From NCBI GenBank assembly GCA_036504155.1, contig DASXVQ010000154.1:1-64000 (forward strand): 64,000 bases of DNA, written 5' to 3'. The notes beneath the pieces are model-generated. The model was not told where the DNA came from and did not search any database. It saw only the letters and a list, made by a program, of their open reading frames with translations. The translations under genes and the position numbers were made by a program. The stretch comes from JACRCT01 sp036504155. GTDB taxonomy: Bacteria; Myxococcota; Myxococcia; Myxococcales; UBA5297. Positions 51,761-59,854 of the stretch are shown here, piece by piece (the first letter of the stretch is position 1; the number at the start of each line of letters is the position of its first letter).

Positions 51761-54700
51761 ATGCGATCGACCCTTCGCAGCCTCTGGCTCATCTCCTCCC
51801 TCACCCTCGTCCTGGCCTCGTGCAACTGCAGCGAGGTCCCCGCCGGCGGAAAGTGCGAGACGAAGGACGACTGTCCGTCGGGCCAGGTCTGCATCTCGGG
51901 GACCTGCGCGATCGGAGGGGCTCCCGACGCCGACATCGACATCATCGGCCGCGACGCCGGCGGCATCCCGGGCGGCCCGGACATCAACGACCCCAACAAC
52001 GCGCACAAGGACTACGACTGCGACGGCCTCTCCGACGCCGAGGAGTTCGCCAACACCTGGGGCCCCGACGCCAAGCAGACCGACCCCGCCAAGGCCGACA
52101 CCGACGGCGACGGCATCCCGGACGGCGTCGAGGCCGGCAGGACCGCCAAGGTCGACGGCGCCACCAACTGCAGCGTCGTCGCCTTCGACGCCGACCCCGC
52201 CACCCGCACCTCTCCGGTGGAGGCCGACACCGACGGCGACGGCCTGAACGACGGCGTCGAGGACGCGAACAAGGACGGCAAGCTCGACCCCGGCGAGACC
52301 AACCCCGCCCGCCCCGACACCGACGGCGACGGCCTGAACGACGGCCTCGAGGACACCAACAAGAACGGCACGGTCGACCCCGGCGAGACGGATCCCCGGA
52401 AGGCCGACGGCGACGGCGACGGCTGCCCGGACGGCTACGAGGACGCCAACCGCAACGGCAAGGTGGACCCGGGCGAGTCGGATCCGCGCAAGGCCGGCGA
52501 CTGCACGCTGGGGACGCTCGACAGCGACGGCGACGGCCTCCCCGACAAGGTCGAGGTCCAGGTGACCAAGACCGACCCGCTCAAGGCCGACAGCGACGGC
52601 GACGGCCTGCTCGACGGCGAGGAGGATTTCAACGCCAACGGCGTCCTCGACCCCACCGAGACCAACCCCAACAGCGCCGACACCGACTGCGACGGCCTGG
52701 GCGACGGGGAGGAGAAGGGCTTCAAGACCGACCCGCGCAAGAAGGACAGCGACGGCGACGGCCTGGCCGACGGCCTCGAGGTGGGACGCACCGCCTCGCC
52801 CGACACCGCCTGCGTCTTCACCGCCGACGCCGACCCGGCCAGCCGCACCTTCCCCGACAAGGCGGACAGCGACGGCGACGGCCTGCCCGACGGCGTGGAG
52901 GACAAGAACCACAACGGCAAGGTGGACCCGGGCGAGACCGACCCCGCCAACCCCGACAGCGACGGCGACGGCCTGTCCGACGGGGCCGAGGACGCCAACG
53001 GCAACGGCATGGTCGACCCCGGCGAGACCGATCCCCTGAAGGCCGACACCGACGGCGACGGCATCCCCGACGGCATCGAGAAGTCCGTCACCAAGACCGA
53101 CCCCGCCAAGGCCGACACCGACGGCGACGGCTGCAAGGACGGCGAGGAGGACCGCAACTGGAACGGCGTGAAGGACCCGGGCGAGAGCAGCCCGCTGGTC
53201 GCCGGCGACTGCAAGGACACCGACTGCGACGGCCTGCGCGACGACGAGGAGGACCTCGACAAGGACGGCGTCCTCGACCCGGGCGAGACCGACCCCAAGA
53301 AGGCGGACACCGACGGCGACGGCCTCGCCGACGGCCTGGAGAAGGGCGTGGTCGCCTCGCCGACGCCGGCGGCCTGCCCCGGCTTCAAGGCCGACGCCGA
53401 CGCCGCCAGCCGCACCAACCCGCTCGCCGTCGACACCGACTGCGACGGGCTGCGCGACGACGAGGAGGACGCCAACAAGAACGGCAAGGTCGACGTCGGC
53501 GAGACCGACCCGGCGCTCGCCGACACCGACGGCGACGGCCTGCCCGACGGGCTGGAGAAGGGCCGCTGCACCAGCCTCGAGGCCCGCTGCGCCGGCAAGT
53601 TCGTGGCCGACGCCGACTGCGGCGCGACCAAGACCGACCCCACCAAGGCCGACAGCGACGGCGACGGGGTGCCCGACGGTGCCGAGGACCTCAACCAGAA
53701 CGGCAGGGTCGACCCCGGCGAGCTGAACCCCACGGTCAGCGATGCCGGCGGCGCGGTCACCCAGGCCTGCGCCAAGCCCCGCGAGGTGCAGCAGATCGAC
53801 CGGTTCGCCTCCGACCTCACCGTCGCCGCCGCCCTGGAGTTCACCCAGGTGACGACGCTCACCAGCGGCGGCAACGCGGTGGGCGCGATGCTCTACGACG
53901 GGACCAACAAGATCGTCGGGCTGGCCCTGCGCGTGCCCGCCCTGGCCAGCGTCACCGCCCAGGAGACCGACGCCCGCGCCAAGCTCACCTCGGTCGCCGC
54001 GCTGACCTCCAGCATCACCCAGCTGTTCACCAGCTGGGACCGCTACGACGCCATGGAGGCCTACTACTCGCAGTCGGGCACCGCGGACCTGAAGACCCGC
54101 GCCAACGCGGTCGTCGACGCGCTCCTGCCCGGCACCACCGGCAAGCTCTCCGGCACCGCCGGCGCCACCGGCCCGTTCCGCATCCAGGCCCAGTACCTGC
54201 GCCGCAGCGCGAGCTACGCGATCGTCGTCATGGCCTTCGTCCCCGAGTCGCTGGCGGCCCAGGGTGACCGGCTCTTCCGCGTGGACGACCTGGCCAACGG
54301 CACCGCGCTCGCCCAGTTCGGCGACGTCAGCCTCCCGGTCTGCGAGAAGTTCGCGGCGGTGGCGATGCCCAAGGTGGACTTCGTGTGGGTCGTCGACAAC
54401 TCCGGCTCGATGAACCAGTGGCAGGCCGAGGTCGCCAACGCCGCCGCGCAGATGGGCACGCAGCTGGCCACCGCGCCCATCGACTGGCGCATCGCCACCA
54501 TCTACACCGACACCGACCGCGAGGCCTCGCGCAAGAACACCCCGCGCCCCTTTACCCGCGACATCAACCAGTTCGAGCTCGACGCCGTTCCCGGCACCGC
54601 GGGCGTCAGCCCGGAGCGCGGCTTCGCCCCGGTGAACTACATGCTGCAGACGGGCCGCTGGCTGCCCACGGCCGTGGACGACCCGAACAAGGTCCGCACC

Positions 54701-56023
54701 GGTGCCAAGGTGGTCGTGGTGTGGCTGACCGACGCCCGCGAGCAGAGCACCACCTGGCCCTCGGTCTGCGACACCGCCCCGCTGGGCACCGGCTGCCACC
54801 ACGCCGACCTGGTCAACCTCTACAACCCCGTCCCGGCTGGCTACGCCAGCTGGACCGCCTTCTTCAACGGCCTGCCGGGTGGGCTGGGCAAGGCCTTCGT
54901 GGCCGGCATCGTGCCGCCGGTGGGTGCCGTCATGACGGCCTACGGCGAGGAGACCCAGACCTCGGAATACCGCGACGTGATCACTGCGCTGCAGGGCCTG
55001 GAGGCCGACATGCGCGACAAGGCGGCCATGCCCAGCTTCATCCAGCAGATCATCACCAGCGCCATCGGCAGCGCCACGCTCACCAAGCTCGCGCGCCCGC
55101 CCATCTCCGCCTCGCTCAAGGTGGCGGCCAACCAGGTCTTGGGCGCCGGCTGCAACAAGGACGACATGCCGCGCAGCCGCACCCACGGCTTCGACTACGA
55201 CGGCGCGTCCAAGTCCCTGGTCTTCTACGGCGACTGCCGGCCGGCGGCGAACCAGACCGTGGCGGTCTCCTACCGCTACTGGGTGGAGCAGGCCCCGGCC
55301 TGCAACCCGCCCTGCGCCGACCCGCTGGTGTGCGACCCGGTGAGCGGCTCCTGCATCTGCCCCTCCGACTGCGGCGGCTGCGCGGCCGGCAAGGTGTGCG
55401 ACCTGGGCAGCTGCAGCTGCAAGTGCGCGCCCGACTGCGGCGGGCTGGGGTTCGGGCAGGTCTGCGACACGACCACCTGCCAGCCCAAGTGCCAGCAGGC
55501 GGTGACCTGCGCCGCGGGCTTCAAGTACGACACCACCGCCTGCAAGTGCGTCTGCGACGCGGCGGCGCTCGCCTGCGGGGCCGGCTTCCAGGCCGACCCG
55601 GCCACCTGCTCGTGCAAGTGCAAGAGCGATTGCGGCGGCTGCGCCACCGGCGAGACCTGCACGGCGTCGACCTGCAGCTGCGGCTGCGCGGCGGCGACCT
55701 GCCCGGCCGGCAAGGCGCTCGACCCGGCCACCTGCGCCTGCGAGTGCAACCTCGCCTCGCTGGCCTGCCCGCCGGAGAAGCAGGCGGACGCGGCCAGCTG
55801 CGCGTGCGTGTGCAAGAGCGACTGCGGCGGCTGCGCCAAGGGCTTCAAGTGCGACGCGGCGAGCTGCGCCTGCCAGTGCAACACCGCGGCGCTCAAGTGC
55901 GGGCGGACCTACCAGGCCGACCCGGCGAGCTGCGCGTGCGTGTGCAAGCCGGACTGCGGCGGCTGCGGCGCCGAGGAGAAGTGCGACCTGTCGACCTGCA
56001 AGTGCACGGCGGGGCCGTTCTAG
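51761..56023 (+). CDS. giant lipoprotein with TSP3 repeats, vWA domain and Cys-rich tail
   Basis: This 1420-residue protein has a lipoprotein signal (lipobox LASC, Cys21) and a small Cys-rich knot (CETKDDCPSGQVCISGTC). Residues about 84-644 hold eighteen thrombospondin type 3-like calcium-binding units of the form D(T/S)DGDGxxDGxE. A helix-rich part follows (about 670-860), then a vWA-like domain (about 870-1110) with the metal site DNSGS at Asp879. The last 240 residues are a tandem Cys-rich array (CKSDCGGCA..., CACECN). The protein should be a long, calcium-stiffened surface structure with an adhesive domain near the end. No MYXO-CTERM-type tail is present. It is a single gene, followed by a hairpin. 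Confidence 0.9.
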   Translation: MRSTLRSLWLISSLTLVLASCNCSEVPAGGKCETKDDCPSGQVCISGTCAIGGAPDADIDIIGRDAGGIPGGPDINDPNNAHKDYDCDGLSDAEEFANTWGPDAKQTDPAKADTDGDGIPDGVEAGRTAKVDGATNCSVVAFDADPATRTSPVEADTDGDGLNDGVEDANKDGKLDPGETNPARPDTDGDGLNDGLEDTNKNGTVDPGETDPRKADGDGDGCPDGYEDANRNGKVDPGESDPRKAGDCTLGTLDSDGDGLPDKVEVQVTKTDPLKADSDGDGLLDGEEDFNANGVLDPTETNPNSADTDCDGLGDGEEKGFKTDPRKKDSDGDGLADGLEVGRTASPDTACVFTADADPASRTFPDKADSDGDGLPDGVEDKNHNGKVDPGETDPANPDSDGDGLSDGAEDANGNGMVDPGETDPLKADTDGDGIPDGIEKSVTKTDPAKADTDGDGCKDGEEDRNWNGVKDPGESSPLVAGDCKDTDCDGLRDDEEDLDKDGVLDPGETDPKKADTDGDGLADGLEKGVVASPTPAACPGFKADADAASRTNPLAVDTDCDGLRDDEEDANKNGKVDVGETDPALADTDGDGLPDGLEKGRCTSLEARCAGKFVADADCGATKTDPTKADSDGDGVPDGAEDLNQNGRVDPGELNPTVSDAGGAVTQACAKPREVQQIDRFASDLTVAAALEFTQVTTLTSGGNAVGAMLYDGTNKIVGLALRVPALASVTAQETDARAKLTSVAALTSSITQLFTSWDRYDAMEAYYSQSGTADLKTRANAVVDALLPGTTGKLSGTAGATGPFRIQAQYLRRSASYAIVVMAFVPESLAAQGDRLFRVDDLANGTALAQFGDVSLPVCEKFAAVAMPKVDFVWVVDNSGSMNQWQAEVANAAAQMGTQLATAPIDWRIATIYTDTDREASRKNTPRPFTRDINQFELDAVPGTAGVSPERGFAPVNYMLQTGRWLPTAVDDPNKVRTGAKVVVVWLTDAREQSTTWPSVCDTAPLGTGCHHADLVNLYNPVPAGYASWTAFFNGLPGGLGKAFVAGIVPPVGAVMTAYGEETQTSEYRDVITALQGLEADMRDKAAMPSFIQQIITSAIGSATLTKLARPPISASLKVAANQVLGAGCNKDDMPRSRTHGFDYDGASKSLVFYGDCRPAANQTVAVSYRYWVEQAPACNPPCADPLVCDPVSGSCICPSDCGGCAAGKVCDLGSCSCKCAPDCGGLGFGQVCDTTTCQPKCQQAVTCAAGFKYDTTACKCVCDAAALACGAGFQADPATCSCKCKSDCGGCATGETCTASTCSCGCAAATCPAGKALDPATCACECNLASLACPPEKQADAASCACVCKSDCGGCAKGFKCDAASCACQCNTAALKCGRTYQADPASCACVCKPDCGGCGAEEKCDLSTCKCTAGPF
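52010..53690 (+). repeat. coding repeat array for TSP3 units
   Basis: The codons GACxxCGACGGCGACGGC recur about eighteen times at irregular spacing of roughly 60-150 bases, encoding DTDGDG or DSDGDG loops followed by GVED, GLEK and similar. Spacing is irregular and spacers are coding, so this is a protein-repeat array that may be prone to copy-number change by recombination. Confidence 0.9.
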
Positions 56024-56384
56024 GGAAACCTCCCCCCGACCCCCTCCAGCGGAGCTGGAGGGGGGGCTCGCGGGTGCCTGCGGCGGTCCCTGCGGAGCTA
56101 ACGGCACCGCGTCGCTTGGTGCCTGCCCTTCCACGGCGACCGGGGTGATTGGGCTTCCTGCTGACTCCGCGCTGCCGCACGTGAATGGCTCGCTGGCGGC
56201 GATGGCCGTCAGCTCGCCGAAGGTGCGCTCCTTCCCGGACGCGTCCTGCAGCGACTGCTCGCCCAGGGGCTGGTCCTCGGGCTCCGAGGCCAGGAAGTGG
56301 AGCCCGGGCTCGGTGTCGAGCGTCGCCTCGGTCTCCGGGGCGGATTGACCGTCCCGGCAGGCCCAAGCGAAGCTCTCCGCACTC
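56024..56384. other. intergenic region upstream of the second Clp-like gene
   Basis: These 361 bases hold the hairpin at 56041-56063 and no gene that I can support. A leftward frame starting at 56386 (MSAESFAWACRDGQ...) has fairly natural composition for about 90 residues, then runs on into antisense sequence of the TSP3 gene. A short rightward frame (56145-56348) is Ser-rich. Neither has a family likeness or a convincing ribosome-binding site. Confidence 0.4.
56041..56063. terminator. hairpin after the TSP3 lipoprotein gene
   Basis: CCCCTCCAGC (56041-56050) and GCTGGAGGGG (56054-56063) make a perfect 10-base stem with a GGA loop, 18 bases after the stop. There is no T-tract. Confidence 0.55.
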
Positions 56385-59300
56385 ATGAACCTCTCTGTCG
56401 CCGTCTACCAGCGCCGCACCGTCGGGGGCTTCCGCTGGGTGACCCTCGGCCTGGGGCCCCACAACAAGAGCCGCGAAGGCCAGAGCCCGACCAAGCTGCA
56501 GCGCAAGATCGTCGACGACGTGCGCAACGCGGTCGCCGGCGCCCCGCCGATGGACCTGGCCTTCTTCCGGATGCCCCAGGGCGTGCGGCTGGAACGCGAG
56601 CGGCTGGAGCTGTCGCTGCGCGGCGCCGGCGGGCACCGGCGGGCGAGCGGCCTGTTCCCGCTGGTGCTGGAGACGCGCTGGCGCACTCCCAGCGTTCCCA
56701 TGACCATCGCCTACCACCCCGAGCGCCAAGACGAGTGGTTCCCGGTGCGCCCGGACGAGTCGCTGGACGTCCAGGCCGCGGCCTTCTTCGCGCACGCCTG
56801 GTCCGACCTGGAGGAGAGCGAGATCGCCGCGCTGCAGTCCGACCGCAAGGACGGCCTGCGCGTGGTCAGCTTCGCGGGCCGGCCCAAGAGCCTGCTCGAG
56901 CGCATCGGCAAGAAGACCGGCATCTGGGACGACCTGGAGCCCACCGCCAAGAACGCGCCGCCGAGGAAGAAGGGCCGCTACAAGGTCCTCGACAAGCTCG
57001 GCGTGAACCTCACCTCCCAGGCCATCGAGGGCACGCTCGAGGGCGGCATGCCCCGCTCGCCCTACCGCGAGCAGCTCGAGCTGCTGCTGGGCGGCGACAC
57101 CAAGACCCCGGTCCTGCTCGTCGGGCCCTCGGGAGTGGGCAAGCGCACGCTCCTGCGCCGCTTCGCCTGCGACCGGCTGGAGAACGACGGCTGGGCGCTG
57201 CACAAGAACCTCGACCAGATCCACGAGGTCTGGTCGGTGGCCGGCAAGCGGATCATCGCGGGCATGAGCTACGTGGGCGACTGGGAGCAGCGCTGCCTGG
57301 AGCTGCTCGAGGACGCCCGCGCCGGCAAGCGCGTCCTGGTCGTCGAGGACCTGCACGCCTTCGGCCGCATCGGCCGCTCGCGCGAGAGCGAGAGCGAGAG
57401 CAACCTGGCGTTGTTCTTCCAGGGTCCGCTCGCCCGCGGGGAGATCGCCCTCGTCGGCGCCTGCACCCCGGAGCAGCTGCAGCGGCTCGAGGACGAGGCG
57501 CCCTCCTTCGCCGCGCTCTTCACCATCCTCACCGTGCACCCCACCAGCGCCGACGACACGCTGCGCATGGTCCTGCACGAGGCGCGCAGGCTCGAGGGCC
57601 GCCACTTCGTCTCCTTCGACCCGCCGGCGTACCAGGAGATCGTCGAGAAGACCGGGACCCTGTGGGGCACCAGCGCCTACCCGGGCTGCGCGCTGCGGCT
57701 GCTGCGACAGCTGGCCAACGACTACGAGAACTCCTTCGTCACCACCGAGGAGGTCCTCAACCAGCTCACCTGGGAGACGGGCCTGCCGGACTTCGTGGTC
57801 GACCGCGGCTACGGCGTCACGCCCGAGTCGATCGATCGGGACCTCACCGAGCGGGTGATGGGCCAGCCCGAGGCGGTCACCGCCTGCCGCGAGCTGATCA
57901 TCAAGATCCGCACCGGCCTGACCGACCCCAACCGGCCCTGGGGCGCGATGCTCTTCGCGGGCCCCACCGGCACCGGCAAGACCGAGCTGGCCAAGGCGCT
58001 CGCCTCGGTTCTGTACGGCGACCCGAACCGCCTGCTGCGCTTTGACATGAGCGAGTACCAGGGCGCCGACGCGGCGGCCCGGTTGTGCGGCGACGCCTGG
58101 GACCCGGAAGGCACGCTCATCCGCGCGGTGCGCGCCCAGCCGTTCTGCGTGGTGCTCCTCGACGAGATCGAGAAGGCGCACCCCTCGGCGCTGCACCTGT
58201 TGCTCCAGCTGCTCGACGACGGCCGGCTCACCGACGCCGCGGGCGACACCGCCGACTTCCGCCACGCGGTCGTCGTGATGACCTCCAACCTGGGGGCTCG
58301 CACCCGGGACTCGGCGGGCTTCGGCGAGGACGGGGCGGAGGAGGCGCGGGCGGACTCGGACAAGGCGGTGCGCGACTTCTTCCCGCCCGAGCTGTTCAAC
58401 CGCATCGACCGCATCGTCCACTTCAAGCCGCTCACCGAGGAGATCGCCCAGAAGGTGGCGCAGAAGGAGCTGGCGCGGCTGCTGGCCCGGCCGGGGCTCT
58501 CCTCGCGCAACGTCTTCGTCACGGTCGCCGACGAGGTCCGCGCTCACGCCGTGGCCAAGGCCTTCGACCCGCGGATGGGCGCGCGCTCGGTGAAGCGCTG
58601 GCTCGAGGAGCAGGTGGGCGGCCGGCTCGCGGAGGCGCTGGTGCGCTCCCCGCCTGCGCCGATGCGCCGGGCCCAGGTGTACGTGCACCAGGGCGAGCTG
58701 AAGGTGGAAGCCGAGGCGCTGGTCACCCGCGACCCGGGCCCGGGCCAGCTCGCGCTGGAAGGGGCGGCGAAGGCCAGCCTGGAGGACCTGACGGTGCGGC
58801 TGCGCGAAGCGCGCTCCGAGCTCGAGGCCCTGCTCGAGGGCGACGCGCTGGAGGCGCTCTCCGAGCGGATGCGCGCGCAGCTGGCGGAGCTGGCCGGCGG
58901 CAGGGGCAGGGGAGAAGGCGCGTACGTGCTGGATGCCGTGCGTCAACAGGTGGTCGACCTGGCGGCGCGGGTGGACGCGCTGCTGGCCGATCCGGGTGAA
59001 GCGGCGCTCGATCGGATCGAGGCCGAGCGCTTCGCCGTCGTCGACCGCGTCAACCAGGTCTCCGGCCCGTACCGGCTCAAGATGCTCGACCGGCGCGCGT
59101 TCCCGAAGGGCACCCAGGCCGCGACGCGCGAGCAGTTGCTGGACACGCTCGCCGAGCTGCACTTCCTGAGGCGCACGCTGCCGGCTTCGGGCGACCCGGC
59201 CCGGCACGCGGTGACGCTGGAGATCTCCCGGTTCGGTGCGGCGCGGTCCAGCGTGTGGGACGACTTCGCGTTCATCCGCAGCCTGGGCAAGACCTACTCC

Positions 59301-59852
59301 GAGGGTCGCGGGACGGTCGAGGCGTTCGCGCTGCGCAAACTCGACGGCGAGTGGGTCGAGGGCGACGCGGACGGCCTGAAGAAGGCCATCTCCCGGGCCG
59401 ACAGCGCCAACGAGCTGGCCATCCGCATCTCGGGACTGTGCGTCTTCGACTTCTTCGAGGGCGAGCAGGGCCTGCACATCTGGCAGTCGCTGGGGAAGCT
59501 GCCGCTGCTCGTGCAGGTCCGCGTCCACGACGGCCGGGCGCCGGCGCCGCGGGCGCTCCTGGAGCAGCGTGCGGAGGAGCGCGAAGAGTTCAAGAGAGCG
59601 CGCGCCGAGGATCGGCCGGGCGTCTTCGATCCCGACGCTCCGCTGCCCACCACCCGGGTGTTCCGCTTCGAGCCGCCCGTCGGATCCGCCGTCTCGGCGC
59701 CGCTGGAGGTCGACGACTACGAGCTGGGCTGGGCGACGGCCACGCGGGTCAAGGCCGTCGTGGACGTGCTGCCCGAGCTGTGGCGGCTGCGCATGAGCCG
59801 GACCGCTGTCGCCGCGTCTCCCTCGGCGGCGGCCCATGGAGGGGAACGCTAG
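56385..59852 (+). CDS. Clp/Hsp100-like double AAA+ ATPase with degenerate PCRF-like C-terminus
   Basis: This is a 1155-residue paralogue of the ATPase at 36789. A unique N-terminal domain (1-225) begins MNLSVAVYQRRTVGGFRW. Module 1 has Walker A GPSGVGKRTLL (about 246) and a swapped Walker B, VLVVEDLHAFG. Module 2 is canonical: GPTGTGKTEL (about 526), VVLLDEIEKAHP (about 588), PPELFNRIDRIV and MGARSVKRWLEEQ. A long helical region (about 790-935) leads to a domain at about 940-1045 (HAVTLEISRFG, TYSEGRGTVEAFAL, then ELAIRISGLCVFDFFEGEQG and LHIW). Its ISG-x-x-VFDF-x-EG-x-x-G-LH order resembles the end of the release-factor PCRF domain, with HR changed to HI. No GGQ is visible. Only 2 bases separate it from the third ATPase gene. 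Confidence 0.88.
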   Translation: MNLSVAVYQRRTVGGFRWVTLGLGPHNKSREGQSPTKLQRKIVDDVRNAVAGAPPMDLAFFRMPQGVRLERERLELSLRGAGGHRRASGLFPLVLETRWRTPSVPMTIAYHPERQDEWFPVRPDESLDVQAAAFFAHAWSDLEESEIAALQSDRKDGLRVVSFAGRPKSLLERIGKKTGIWDDLEPTAKNAPPRKKGRYKVLDKLGVNLTSQAIEGTLEGGMPRSPYREQLELLLGGDTKTPVLLVGPSGVGKRTLLRRFACDRLENDGWALHKNLDQIHEVWSVAGKRIIAGMSYVGDWEQRCLELLEDARAGKRVLVVEDLHAFGRIGRSRESESESNLALFFQGPLARGEIALVGACTPEQLQRLEDEAPSFAALFTILTVHPTSADDTLRMVLHEARRLEGRHFVSFDPPAYQEIVEKTGTLWGTSAYPGCALRLLRQLANDYENSFVTTEEVLNQLTWETGLPDFVVDRGYGVTPESIDRDLTERVMGQPEAVTACRELIIKIRTGLTDPNRPWGAMLFAGPTGTGKTELAKALASVLYGDPNRLLRFDMSEYQGADAAARLCGDAWDPEGTLIRAVRAQPFCVVLLDEIEKAHPSALHLLLQLLDDGRLTDAAGDTADFRHAVVVMTSNLGARTRDSAGFGEDGAEEARADSDKAVRDFFPPELFNRIDRIVHFKPLTEEIAQKVAQKELARLLARPGLSSRNVFVTVADEVRAHAVAKAFDPRMGARSVKRWLEEQVGGRLAEALVRSPPAPMRRAQVYVHQGELKVEAEALVTRDPGPGQLALEGAAKASLEDLTVRLREARSELEALLEGDALEALSERMRAQLAELAGGRGRGEGAYVLDAVRQQVVDLAARVDALLADPGEAALDRIEAERFAVVDRVNQVSGPYRLKMLDRRAFPKGTQAATREQLLDTLAELHFLRRTLPASGDPARHAVTLEISRFGAARSSVWDDFAFIRSLGKTYSEGRGTVEAFALRKLDGEWVEGDADGLKKAISRADSANELAIRISGLCVFDFFEGEQGLHIWQSLGKLPLLVQVRVHDGRAPAPRALLEQRAEEREEFKRARAEDRPGVFDPDAPLPTTRVFRFEPPVGSAVSAPLEVDDYELGWATATRVKAVVDVLPELWRLRMSRTAVAASPSAAAHGGER

Positions 59853-59854
59853 CC

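Noticed and set aside
52010..53690. Regular short repeats as a possible CRISPR array
   Set aside because: Repeat spacing is irregular, the spacers are coding and similar to one another, and everything translates into TSP3 loops.
51362..56386. 1674-codon open frame on the minus strand opposite the TSP3 gene
   Set aside because: Its protein is an Ala/Gly/Val/Arg/Leu mixture mirroring the repeats of the opposite strand; the plus-strand gene has a lipobox, domains and motifs. Only the first 90 residues look natural, without further support.
55893..59837. 1314-codon minus-strand frame opposite the second ATPase
   Set aside because: It is a shadow frame of very high GC coding sequence. The plus strand shows intact Walker and sensor motifs.
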